Position numbers and translations under genes: made by a program. The notes beneath the pieces were generated by a model. That model was not told the origin of the DNA and made no database searches. It saw only the letters and a program-made list of their open reading frames with translations. From Synergistaceae bacterium (GTDB lineage Bacteria > Synergistota > Synergistia > Synergistales > Aminobacteriaceae), in contig WRBZ01000003.1 of the NCBI GenBank assembly GCA_009784305.1, positions 1 through 17,901 of the forward strand: DNA of 17,901 bases, read 5' to 3'. Shown piece by piece: positions 1 to 8,195 of this stretch (position 1 is the stretch's first letter; each line of letters begins with the position of its first letter).

Positions 1-834
1 AGTCAATCCGCCTTCTATGACCGTTCTACCGCCGAACCATACCACAAGCGCCAGCGCCGCTATTAGCAGGACTTCTACAACGCCCGCTAACACTGATTGA
101 ATCCTTACCCCTTTCATGAGCGCCGTAAAATTTTCGGCGTTTCCCGTGCGGAAACGTTCAAGTTCCTGACTTTCAGTCGCAAAAGCGCGGACGATTTTTA
201 TCGCCGAAAAAGCTTCCTGTACTATAGCGGTCAGGTTAGCTATCCTGTCCTGGACGATATGCCCTGTGTGCCTTAGTTTTCTTGACGCGTATAATAAAAG
301 CCACACAACCGGAGGCAGCATGAGGATTGTTGTTACCGACAATTTCCAATTCAGCCAGAATATGGCGCATAACATACCGATGAACGTAACTCCGTTCACT
401 ATAAGGTTTACTATGGTATTTGTCATAAGGGTCTGGAGTATCCCAACATCATTCGTTATTCGCGACATCATCTCTCCTATCCTTGAGCCGTGAATCGAAC
501 GCAGCGACATTCTCTGGGTATGATCATAGAGAGCTATTCTTAAATCCATTATAACGCGCTGCCCCGCCCAGTTTATCAGCACTTGATGTGCATACGACGC
601 TATGCCCTTAAACACAAATATCAATACGGCCGCAACACATACCACTGTTAACGCTGCTCTATCCTTGTTAAGAAGGACGTCATCTATTATAGTTTTGAAA
701 AGCCATGCCGGCAGGACATTTAAAAGAGACGATATAACCATGCACAATAGAGCAAAAATAATTTTTCTCTTATATGGCAGTATCCAGGGTAATATTTCGG
801 ATATCAGGCTCTTAGAGCTTTTAGATTTGCTCAT
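1..834 (-). CDS. MsbA-like ABC transporter, transmembrane domain (3' part beyond window)
   Basis: Reading the minus strand from an ATG at 834 gives 278 codons open to the left edge, so only the N-terminal part is present. The protein starts MSKSKSSKSLISEILPW and has several hydrophobic segments. It carries the typical exporter coupling-helix text RIGEMMSRITNDVGILQ and, further on, a VQEAFSAIKIVRAFATE stretch characteristic of MsbA/lipid-A-type or multidrug homodimeric ABC exporters. The nucleotide-binding domain would lie outside the window. The start lies inside the last codons of the upstream TerB-domain gene (14-base overlap), so the two are probably co-translated. A GAAGGA element sits about 13 bases before the ATG, rather far. 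The substrate is unknown: lipid A or another lipid is one possibility, a drug or peptide another. The family call is firm; the exact role is not. Confidence 0.85.
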   Translation of the reverse strand, partial: MSKSKSSKSLISEILPWILPYKRKIIFALLCMVISSLLNVLPAWLFKTIIDDVLLNKDRAALTVVCVAAVLIFVFKGIASYAHQVLINWAGQRVIMDLRIALYDHTQRMSLRSIHGSRIGEMMSRITNDVGILQTLMTNTIVNLIVNGVTFIGMLCAIFWLNWKLSVTTILMLPPVVWLLLYASRKLRHTGHIVQDRIANLTAIVQEAFSAIKIVRAFATESQELERFRTGNAENFTALMKGVRIQSVLAGVVEVLLIAALALVVWFGGRTVIEGGLT

Positions 835-2878
835 TATTCTTTATGATTCCTTCTTTCGGTTCTTCCTGGTTCTTTTTCTGGTCATGATCCGACAACTCTT
901 CGGATCTGAAAAGGTGTTTAAGAGCTTTTATCAGGGCCTCCCCTATTGAAATGTTTGATTTTGCTACCGGTTGCGGACGCCCCTCCACTTCAAGCAAAGC
1001 TGAAAGGGATGTTAAAAATTCGTCCCTTTCTTTTGCGAATGAGTCTCCGGTTGGCGCGCAAAGCCTATAAAAGAAATCCCTTAAGAGCATCCTGTCTTCA
1101 ACTTGCAACCCGCTTTGAAAACTTACCGCAAGGTTTTGCGAATCCACCGCCTGATGCTCAAATATTTGCATTAGCACAGCCATCCTGTCTGATTCCTCTT
1201 TTGAAAGCTCAAAATGCACAGTCAAGCGTTCAAGGATATCTTTAAGTTTCTTTCTTCGTTCAGTTGGCTTACGGCTGAATAATTTACGTTCGGTTATGTC
1301 TATCGCGCCTCCTGTGAATGACGCCGCAAATTCAAAAAGAATTGCCGCGCAGCGGTAAGCATCTGAAATACGATCACCTATCTCTACCCAAACGGGTGAA
1401 ACCAAGTCCTCCCAATGATAGATTTTCCCTAATATCCCAAGTTCAGGTATTAAAAGCCTGCCTCCCGTCCTTGTGATTTCCGATATCCCTCTTCTTTGCG
1501 AGCCTGTCGGGCGTTCTCCGGCTTCAAGTTCAATGAGTTCGGACAATTCAAGCAAAGAAATTAAGAGAGGTTCATGCTGATCCTGAAGTTTTTCCTGGAT
1601 GAAAGAATCAAGATCGGAGCGCATTTGCTGGTCGAGCGTTACAGGAATATTTTCAGCTTCAACTTCTGATTCATCATTTACAATGTCTGTCTGATCCGAG
1701 TTTTCTGTTTTTACCTTCTCAACGAGTTTATGTTTTTTTCTTGGAGCGGGAGTTGGATTTTGAAGCTTTACATTACGGATGTAATCCCAAATTTGGATTA
1801 AAGTTGAAAACTGGGATGAGTCTTTGAAAAAATCCGGCGCCTCTATGTTTGTAAGCGGCTTTGGTCCCGATAATGTTGGATTTGTCGGGAAATATGTAAC
1901 GTAAGCGATTGCTTTGGGACGCATAAGGGTCATTCCCATATCTGTGGTTTCCATATATGTGGCGGCAAATAAGGAGAGTTGTTCATCGTTATGCCTGACA
2001 GGAGAGTTACCGGAGTAAGCGTTACGCATTATCGTGTAAGCTATCAGAGGCGGCAAACGCATTTCAGACCCCGCGTAAGGCGCGAGAAGGACATTAAGGA
2101 TATCCTGAGGCAAATTCGTTATATGACGCAAGTCAAGAGCAAGTCTTTCAGGAGGATATTTCATCATCACAGCAACGCATGTCATGAATCTCAATATGAC
2201 AGGTAATGCTGGGTTTTCAAGCAAAGACGGAAGCCGTGACGAAATTTCCCCAAGACAAATGGCCGCGTCTTTTTTTTCATATATTGCCCGTCTTTCTATG
2301 CCAAAAAACCATAACCTGAAGTAAGACGTACTTGCCGCTCCCATCCTGCCCCTCGACAGCCATCGGAGATACGCCCCTCTTTGTTCAGGGCTCATAACCT
2401 CATAAGAACTTGGAATCTCAGGCTGTCCGGCATTTTCATCTATTTTGACAGGCAAAGTTACGTCTATAGCAGAAGGCTCTTTTATTTTCGGCGCTCCATT
2501 GGACCAATACACCATAGGCCCCGGAAGGGCAATGCCCTTTACTTCTATCCTGCCGCCTTTTCCCGCCCATATCAGGTCTAAAGTTCCGCTTTGCTGTTGC
2601 TTATGTTGTTTTGGCTCTTGTGATTCCTGGGCTATCGCAGCGTTTTCTTTTTCTTCCGGCTCACTTTCTTCATCCCGATTGGAGTAGTTTCCTCCTTCGA
2701 CATTATGAGATTCCGAAATATAGGCGCCATGCTGGCTTCCGTCATCGGTGATATGCACGGAGTCTTTTATTTTCCTGGCAGCTTTGAGAGCAGGATCAGG
2801 CGGATTATTACCAGTTCTGTTAACCATCGCCATTGAAACGATAATTACCACTCCAATCCCGATTATTATATAGTCCAT
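821..2878 (-). CDS. Membrane-anchored TerB_N/TerB-domain stress protein
   Basis: This is a 685-residue protein. Residues 3-19 form one hydrophobic segment, followed by a charged low-complexity linker (about 40-95), suggesting an N-terminal membrane anchor with a large soluble body. Residues about 103-310 match the TerB N-terminal domain: a KGIALPGPMVYW strand region, then YEVMSPEQRGAYLRWLSRGR (159-178), then YFRLWFFGIERRAIY (186-200). A second acidic/basic linker spans about 375-415. The segment around 505-605 (AAILFEFAASFTGGAIDITE) resembles the helical TerB metal-binding-like fold, and the C-terminal end may hold a TerB_C-like region. The family is linked to tellurite and general chemical stress responses at the membrane; the biochemical function is unknown. 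A strong AGGTGGGAG ribosome site precedes the ATG at 2878. The gene is divergent from the OYE-hutU cassette and overlaps the ABC exporter gene by 14 bases. The TerB_N call is confident; the middle and C-terminal assignments are tentative. Confidence 0.8.
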   Translation of the reverse strand: MDYIIIGIGVVIIVSMAMVNRTGNNPPDPALKAARKIKDSVHITDDGSQHGAYISESHNVEGGNYSNRDEESEPEEKENAAIAQESQEPKQHKQQQSGTLDLIWAGKGGRIEVKGIALPGPMVYWSNGAPKIKEPSAIDVTLPVKIDENAGQPEIPSSYEVMSPEQRGAYLRWLSRGRMGAASTSYFRLWFFGIERRAIYEKKDAAICLGEISSRLPSLLENPALPVILRFMTCVAVMMKYPPERLALDLRHITNLPQDILNVLLAPYAGSEMRLPPLIAYTIMRNAYSGNSPVRHNDEQLSLFAATYMETTDMGMTLMRPKAIAYVTYFPTNPTLSGPKPLTNIEAPDFFKDSSQFSTLIQIWDYIRNVKLQNPTPAPRKKHKLVEKVKTENSDQTDIVNDESEVEAENIPVTLDQQMRSDLDSFIQEKLQDQHEPLLISLLELSELIELEAGERPTGSQRRGISEITRTGGRLLIPELGILGKIYHWEDLVSPVWVEIGDRISDAYRCAAILFEFAASFTGGAIDITERKLFSRKPTERRKKLKDILERLTVHFELSKEESDRMAVLMQIFEHQAVDSQNLAVSFQSGLQVEDRMLLRDFFYRLCAPTGDSFAKERDEFLTSLSALLEVEGRPQPVAKSNISIGEALIKALKHLFRSEELSDHDQKKNQEEPKEGIIKNNEQI

Positions 2879-2966
2879 AATCTCCCACCTTTCAATAATA
2901 TCATTATATAATATATAAAAAATGTCGGTGAAATTTCTGATATCTCGTATTTGAGGAGGAATCTAA
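2879..2966. promoter_or_regulatory. Divergent promoter region between the TerB-type gene and the OYE-hutU cassette
   Basis: These 88 bases separate two divergent starts and are strongly A+T-rich in the centre. On the minus strand a TATAAT (bases 2903-2908) has a weak TTCACC-like -35 about 18 bases upstream. On the plus strand an overlapping TATAAT lies at 2907-2912 without a convincing -35. The cores overlap, so the two directions may compete for polymerase. No operator palindrome was recognised. The promoter assignments are inferred from sequence only. Confidence 0.45.
2954..2960 (+). promoter_or_regulatory. Shine-Dalgarno site of the OYE-family gene
   Basis: AGGAGGA lies 6 bases before the ATG at 2967. 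This near-ideal ribosome binding site fixes the start of the flavin oxidoreductase gene. Confidence 0.8.
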
Positions 2967-4067
2967 ATGAATATTTTCAGTAGTTGTAAAATTGGTGATG
3001 TGGAACTCTCCAACCATTTAGTCCGTTCTGCAACCTGGGAAGGATTGGCGACGGAGAAAGGAGAAGTCACAGATAATCTCGTTTCATATATCGACACCCT
3101 TGCAAAAGGTGGCATAGGGTTGATAATAACAAGCCATGCGTATATTGAAAGAAGCGGGCAGGCTTCACCGTTGCAGCTTGGAATTTGTGATGATTCAAAT
3201 ATAACGGGATTAAAAAGATTAACTGAAGCCGCTCATAAATCAAAAGTAAAAATTTTTGCACAGTTGAACCACGGGGGATGTCACGCGCTGCCGGAACTTA
3301 CAAAAATGCCATCGTTTGGAGTTTCAATGATAAATACAAGCCGTGGTGGACAAGCACTTGCCATGGGGAGCACAGGAGTTAAAAATAAAATAATGATGTT
3401 TGCAAACTCCGCTGACAGAGCCATTCAAGCCGGATTTGACGGTGTGCAGATACATTGTGCTCATGGTTACCTTATAAGCCAGTTTTTATCGCCTTTCTAC
3501 AATAAACGCAATGATGAATGGGGAGGAAGCCTTGAAAACCGTATGCGATTCCTTCTTGAAACGATTCTTGCTATCAGGATTCGTATAGGAAACCATCCTA
3601 TAATCATAAAACTAAATGTCTCCGATTTTATTGAAGGCGGGATCGAACCTGAACAGATGCTCGAAATTGTAAAATCATTGGAAAATTCAGGTATTGAAGC
3701 CATTGAACTGAGTGGCGGAACTGTTCACCCTGATGGGAAATATAACAGTACTCGCACATTTGACCCTTCATGTCCCGAAGAAGAGGGGTATTACATAGAA
3801 GCAGCTAAAAAATATAAGGAAATTTCAAAAATTCCTTTGATACTTGTAGGAGGATTCCGTTCATACGAGCGTATATCACAAATATTGAGCGATGGAATAG
3901 CTGATTTTGTTTCAATGTCCCGACCGCTTATATGTGAGCCAAACTTGCCTAAACGTTGGAAAGCCAGTAGAGCTAATAATAAACGAAGAGCTAAGTGTAT
4001 ATCCTGCAATGGGTGCAGGCCCACAGCAGTATCTGGAAAAGGATTGAGGTGCATAGTATATGGATAA
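2967..4067 (+). CDS. Old-yellow-enzyme-family NADH:flavin oxidoreductase with C-terminal Cys cluster
   Basis: This 366-residue TIM-barrel protein of the OYE/2,4-dienoyl-CoA reductase family should bind FMN. The signature HCAHGYLISQFLSP (163-176), followed by NKRNDEWGGSLENR, gives the substrate-binding H163/H166 pair and the catalytic-type Y168. VGGFRS (294-299) and SMSRPLI (316-322) fit the FMN phosphate site. The C-terminus carries four cysteines (C344, C347, C350, C362; CX2CX2CX11C), close to the CX2CX3CX11C [4Fe-4S] site of enoate and dienoyl-CoA reductases. The FAD/NAD(P)H domain of those roughly 650-residue enzymes is absent, so electrons must come from NAD(P)H directly or from a partner. 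The usual QLxHxGR motif reads QLNHGGC. The stop overlaps the hutU start by 8 bases, implying translational coupling. The substrate is not known; reduction of a C=C bond in a urocanate-related compound is inference from context. Confidence 0.85.
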   Translation: MNIFSSCKIGDVELSNHLVRSATWEGLATEKGEVTDNLVSYIDTLAKGGIGLIITSHAYIERSGQASPLQLGICDDSNITGLKRLTEAAHKSKVKIFAQLNHGGCHALPELTKMPSFGVSMINTSRGGQALAMGSTGVKNKIMMFANSADRAIQAGFDGVQIHCAHGYLISQFLSPFYNKRNDEWGGSLENRMRFLLETILAIRIRIGNHPIIIKLNVSDFIEGGIEPEQMLEIVKSLENSGIEAIELSGGTVHPDGKYNSTRTFDPSCPEEEGYYIEAAKKYKEISKIPLILVGGFRSYERISQILSDGIADFVSMSRPLICEPNLPKRWKASRANNKRRAKCISCNGCRPTAVSGKGLRCIVYG

Positions 4068-6090
4068 AAATATTAAAATTGGCGAATCAATGAGAATTCG
4101 CCTTGATTTTCCTGAAGGACTGCCGGAAAACCCGGGATTCTTACCTGGATATAGACGAGCGCCCGATAGAGTATATACTTTATCAAAAAATGAGACCGTC
4201 CTGGCTTTGAAAAATGCGCTCCGATATATTCCGGAAGAGTTTCATAAGACAGTTGCCCCTGAATTTCTTGAAGAACTCCGCACAACCGGCAGGATATATG
4301 GATACCGTTTTCGCCCGGCAGGAGCTATTATTGGGAAACCTATATATGAGTATAAGAGCAAGTGCAATGAGGGAAAAGCTTTTCAAGTCATGATCGATAA
4401 TAACTTATCCTTCGATGTAGCTCTTTACCCTTATGAGCTTGTAACATACGGAGAGACCGGTCAGGTATTTCAGAATTGGATGCAGTATCTGCTTGTGAAA
4501 AAATACCTGGAAGAATTGACTCACGATCTGACCCTTGTGATCGAATCCGGTCACCCGATAGGATTTTTCCGCTCACGCTCTGAAGCTCCGCGTGTGATAA
4601 TAACAAACGCATTGATGGTCGGATTATTCGATAATTTGCAGGAATGGCACAGGGCAATGCAGCTAGGAGTAGCGAATTACGGGCAAATGACAGCCGGCGG
4701 TTGGATGTATATTGGACCGCAGGGAATAGTTCATGGTACATACAATACCCTCCTTAACGCCGGAAGGATGAAACTTGGCGCTACCGGCGACGACATGCTT
4801 GAGGGGAACTTGTTCGTCACTTCTGGTTTGGGAGGCATGAGCGGAGCACAGCCTAAAGCAGCTAAAATTGCGCGAGCGACCTCGATAACTGCAGAAGTTG
4901 ATTATTCACGAATTGAAACCCGCCACTCACAAGGCTGGGTCGATAAAGCAACAGCGGATATCAAAGAAGCCTTTGAACTGGCTGATGATTCCATCAGAAC
5001 CAAGAAGCCCGTTTCGATTGCTTTTCACGGTAACATTGTCGATTTGCTCGATTATGCGGTAAAAAATAATATAAGAATTGGGCTTCTGTCGGACCAAACA
5101 TCATGCCATGCTCAGTATGAAGGTGGATACTGCCCTCAAGGGCTTACTTTTGAAGAGAGAACGAGAATGTTAAATGAAAATCCGGCTGAGTTCCGAAAAA
5201 AAGTGGATGAATCGCTCATAAAACACTTTCATTTAATAAAAACCCTTTCTGAACGCGGCACATATTTCTTTGATTACGGAAACGCTTTCTTAAGAGCTGT
5301 ATATGACGCCGGTTGTAAAGAAGTTGCAAAAAATGGAGAGAATACGCATGACGGGTTCATATTCCCATCTTATGTAGAGGATATACTTGGCCCGCTGTGT
5401 TTTGATTTTGGCTATGGCCCGTTCCGTTGGGTATGTCTATCTGGAAAACCGGAAGACCTACGTAAAACAGACCATGCCGCGATGAAATGTATAGACCCTG
5501 AGAGGCGTTTTCAAGATAAAGATAATTGGGTCTGGATCAGGGATGCTGAAAAAAATGGGCTTGTGGTTGGGACTCAAGCGCGTATCCTTTATCAGGACGC
5601 GGAAGGACGGGTAAATATAGCCTTGAAGTTCAATGAAATGGTCAGAAGAGGAGAAATAGGCCCCGTGATGCTTGGACGCGATCATCATGACGTTTCCGGT
5701 ACGGATTCTCCTTACAGGGAGACTTCAAACATAAAGGACGGTAGCAATGTCATGGCGGAGATGGCAACTCAGTGTTTCGCCGGCAACGCAGCCCGCGGTA
5801 TGAGCTTAGTCGCGCTGCACAATGGCGGTGGCGTAGGAGTTGGAAAATCAATCAACGGCGGATTTGGAATGGTGCTGGACGGAAGTTATCGCGTTGATGA
5901 GATAATCAAATCAGCGATGAGCTGGGACGTAATGGGCGGCGTTGCCAGAAGAGCCTGGGCGCGTAATGAAAACGCTTTGAGCGTCAGCATGGAATTCAAC
6001 GAAAATAAAGCAAATATAGGAGAACATATAACATTGCCGTATATTGCGGATGAAGATTACTTAAAACAGCTTGTTTACATTAAATCCTGA
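4060..6090 (+). CDS. hutU: Urocanate hydratase (long form)
   Basis: Urocanase converts urocanate plus water to 4-imidazolone-5-propionate in histidine degradation, using tightly bound NAD+ as an electrophile in the cytoplasm. The 676-residue length matches the long form (as in vertebrate UROC1 and fusobacterial/anaerobe enzymes) rather than the roughly 555-residue proteobacterial/Bacillus form. Visible family blocks include NYGQMTAGGWMYIGPQG, TSGLGGMSGAQPKAAKIA, SDQTSCHAQYEGGYCPQG, C447 just before YGPFRW with LSGKPEDLRKTD after it, GRDHHD (539-544) with SPYRETSNIKDGS, and SLVALHNGGGVGVG. The ATG at 4060 is preceded by GAGGTG 8 bases upstream, whereas the next Met (4090) has no good site. No hutH, hutI or ftcD is in the window. 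The gene forms a two-gene operon with the OYE-family enzyme. Its 3' end overlaps the converging exporter gene by 16 bases. Confidence 0.95.
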   Translation: MDKNIKIGESMRIRLDFPEGLPENPGFLPGYRRAPDRVYTLSKNETVLALKNALRYIPEEFHKTVAPEFLEELRTTGRIYGYRFRPAGAIIGKPIYEYKSKCNEGKAFQVMIDNNLSFDVALYPYELVTYGETGQVFQNWMQYLLVKKYLEELTHDLTLVIESGHPIGFFRSRSEAPRVIITNALMVGLFDNLQEWHRAMQLGVANYGQMTAGGWMYIGPQGIVHGTYNTLLNAGRMKLGATGDDMLEGNLFVTSGLGGMSGAQPKAAKIARATSITAEVDYSRIETRHSQGWVDKATADIKEAFELADDSIRTKKPVSIAFHGNIVDLLDYAVKNNIRIGLLSDQTSCHAQYEGGYCPQGLTFEERTRMLNENPAEFRKKVDESLIKHFHLIKTLSERGTYFFDYGNAFLRAVYDAGCKEVAKNGENTHDGFIFPSYVEDILGPLCFDFGYGPFRWVCLSGKPEDLRKTDHAAMKCIDPERRFQDKDNWVWIRDAEKNGLVVGTQARILYQDAEGRVNIALKFNEMVRRGEIGPVMLGRDHHDVSGTDSPYRETSNIKDGSNVMAEMATQCFAGNAARGMSLVALHNGGGVGVGKSINGGFGMVLDGSYRVDEIIKSAMSWDVMGGVARRAWARNENALSVSMEFNENKANIGEHITLPYIADEDYLKQLVYIKS

Positions 6091-7115
6091 ACAATAAACG
6101 ACACTAACGCTACAGCAACAGAACAGCTAAGCCCAAGCAAAATAGGTTTTTTACCATGCCGTATCAATTCGCGCGGGTTGGTGCTTAAGCCTATGGCAGC
6201 CATAGCGATCATTATGCAGAATTTGCCCATACTGCCCCAAATTTCGCTTATCTGTTCTGGAATGAGATTAAAGCTGTTGATGATGCATGCTACGATGAAT
6301 GCAACAACAAACCAGGGGAAAACTTTGCTTATTTGAAAGCTGCCAGTTTCACCTGTTTTTTTAGCCTGCAGAATTGATAGTAAAAAAGCTGCGGGCATAA
6401 TCATAAGTGTACGCGCCAGCTTCACTACAGTGGCGGTATTACCGGCTTCATTGCTGTAAGAATAAGCCGCTGCCACAACGGATGAGGTATCGTTAATGGC
6501 AGCGCCGCACCAAATACCGAAATGTAAATCACTCATTGATAAAATTCGGGCAACAAATGGAAAGATGAATACGGCAAGTATATTAAAGAGAAAAATGATG
6601 GAGATTGATGTGGCTACCTCACGTTCACTTGCCTTGATAACAGGCGCGATGGCGGCAATGGCGGAACCGCCGCAAATAGCTGTGCCAATTCCAATCAAAA
6701 TTTGCTCATTGGTATGCATACGCAAGGCTTTACCGATAACATTAGCCATCAACAGAGAAGTGGCAATTGTGGCACATATCAATACCAGCCCCTGCCCGCC
6801 CAGAGATAATACATACTTTAAGTTCATCTGAAAACCGAATAAGACGATGGCCGACTGAAGAACCCGCTTGGAAGTCGCTGATATGCCCGACTTGTACATT
6901 TGCGGATATTGCCATATGTTTGCCAATAATATGCCAAGCAGTATTGCAATAACGGCGCCCCCTGCCAATGGAAACAAACGCCCCAAAAACCAGGCAATTG
7001 CGGCTAATAACAGACAGATCAGGGCTCCTGGTAAGTTTTTCTTACTATAATAGTCGAAAGTGGCAATAGGCAGTGTAATCAGTATGCCCGATAAAATACA
7101 GGCAATTTCTACCAT
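6075..7115 (-). CDS. YeiH/PSE-family membrane exporter (UPF0324), candidate sulfite or sulfate exporter
   Basis: This 346-residue, highly hydrophobic protein has about ten predicted membrane segments. It matches the conserved hypothetical 698/YeiH family by GIGTAICGGSAIAAIAPVI, the GIWCGAAINDTSSVVAAA block and the closing MAAIGLSTNPREL. The family is called the putative sulfate exporter (PSE) family because members sit beside sulfonate-degrading genes such as those for cysteate; biochemical proof is limited. Here it follows a cysteate/D-cysteine lyase homologue after a 41-base gap, which supports an oxyanion or sulfur-product export role. The ribosome site is weak (an AAAGAAAAAAGA tract before the ATG), so expression may depend on coupling to the upstream gene. 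Its end overlaps the converging hutU gene by 16 bases. Family is confident; substrate is inference. Confidence 0.85.
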   Translation of the reverse strand: MVEIACILSGILITLPIATFDYYSKKNLPGALICLLLAAIAWFLGRLFPLAGGAVIAILLGILLANIWQYPQMYKSGISATSKRVLQSAIVLFGFQMNLKYVLSLGGQGLVLICATIATSLLMANVIGKALRMHTNEQILIGIGTAICGGSAIAAIAPVIKASEREVATSISIIFLFNILAVFIFPFVARILSMSDLHFGIWCGAAINDTSSVVAAAYSYSNEAGNTATVVKLARTLMIMPAAFLLSILQAKKTGETGSFQISKVFPWFVVAFIVACIINSFNLIPEQISEIWGSMGKFCIMIAMAAIGLSTNPRELIRHGKKPILLGLSCSVAVALVSFIVQDLM

Positions 7116-7156
7116 ATTCTTTTTTCTTTAGCTATGCGTGCTGCAAGGCGTTTGGA

Positions 7157-8158
7157 CTATTTACCAAAGAAGGCCCCGGTATATGCAAACAATGCAACGG
7201 AACCGCCTGTATGGAGGAACAGGATGTTTTTCATACCGTTAAAATATCCATTGCGCAATAAATCAATCATACCAGCCATAGTTTTGCCGGTGTAAACAGG
7301 ATCAAGCAGGATTGCTTCCTTACGTGCCAACAATTTAACAGACTCCAGCATGTCATCCGTTACGCGGGAATAGCCTTCACCTACGTAATCGTCAAAGACA
7401 ATCACGTCTTTTAAAGCCGGTGCTTCCTTGAGGTTTAGTTTTTTAGCCAGTTTTTCGGATAATTCGTACACCATCTTACTTTGTGTTTCCTTTTTGCGAT
7501 TGATACTTATGCCGATAACTGGAATTTGGGCGTTATTGCCTACAATTCCTGTAAGAACTCCAGCATGGGTACCGGCGCTGCCACTGGTGCAGACTATTGC
7601 GCCTATATTTAAATCCATTTCAAAAAACTGATGCAACATTTCCTGTGCGCAGGCTACATAGCCCATCGACCCTATGGCATTGGAACCGCCGCCTGGAATT
7701 ACATAAGGCTTACGGCCACGCGCGCGTAAGTTATCCGCGATGGACTCCATTTTAGCCATCAAATCAATACCGCCTTCCACCACATGAACTTCCTCAACAC
7801 CCAGTAAATCGTATAGGAAGTTATTCCCGCTGGCGTAGCGTTCATAACTGTTGGGCACGCGCTGCTCCAGCACCAGTTGGCATGCGATTCCTTCCTTGTT
7901 GGCTGCCGCCAGAGTCAAACGGCAATGATTTGATTGTATTGCGCCGCAGGTGATAACTGTATCCGCTCCCTGCGCGATAGCATCAGCCATTAAAAACTCA
8001 AGTTTGCGAGTTTTATTGCCGCCTCCAGCTAAACCGAGTAAATCATCGCGCTTAATATAAATATTGGGACCACCCAAATACGCGCTTAAGCATTCAAGCT
8101 TTTCGATAGGCGTTATCCCCATCGTGTAGCGGCGGCGTGGAAACTGACAAAGATTCAT
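7157..8158 (-). CDS. PLP-dependent D-cysteine desulfhydrase / L-cysteate sulfo-lyase family enzyme
   Basis: This 333-residue protein belongs to the ACC-deaminase/D-cysteine desulfhydrase fold-type II PLP family. GGNKTRKLEFL (46-56) contains the PLP Schiff-base lysine K49. QSNHCR (75-80), PYVIPGGGSN (151-160) and TSGSAGTHAG (191-200, PLP-phosphate loop) are all intact, as is the C-terminal HTGGSVALFAY block. The chosen start is the ATG at 8158, preceded by AGAAGGT about 6 bases upstream. An in-frame upstream ATG at 8236 would add 26 unconserved residues and overlap the GGDEF gene. Members release ammonia and pyruvate from D-cysteine (with sulfide) or L-cysteate (with sulfite; CuyA). Motifs alone do not separate these, but the PSE-type exporter directly downstream resembles cysteate-desulfonation loci and tilts the call to CuyA. 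D-cysteine desulfhydrase (DcyD) remains fully possible. Confidence 0.85.
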   Translation of the reverse strand: MNLCQFPRRRYTMGITPIEKLECLSAYLGGPNIYIKRDDLLGLAGGGNKTRKLEFLMADAIAQGADTVITCGAIQSNHCRLTLAAANKEGIACQLVLEQRVPNSYERYASGNNFLYDLLGVEEVHVVEGGIDLMAKMESIADNLRARGRKPYVIPGGGSNAIGSMGYVACAQEMLHQFFEMDLNIGAIVCTSGSAGTHAGVLTGIVGNNAQIPVIGISINRKKETQSKMVYELSEKLAKKLNLKEAPALKDVIVFDDYVGEGYSRVTDDMLESVKLLARKEAILLDPVYTGKTMAGMIDLLRNGYFNGMKNILFLHTGGSVALFAYTGAFFGK

Positions 8159-8195
8159 AATATACCTTCTTTCATAATTATCATTGCATTGGATT

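Noticed and set aside
946..1245. Open plus-strand frame inside the TerB-type gene
   Set aside because: It is antisense to a strong coding frame with domain matches, has no ribosome site and shows no recognisable protein features.
7116..7156. Possible hairpin between the PLP lyase and exporter genes
   Set aside because: The GC-rich inverted match is imperfect and has no T-tract in the right position for a terminator.
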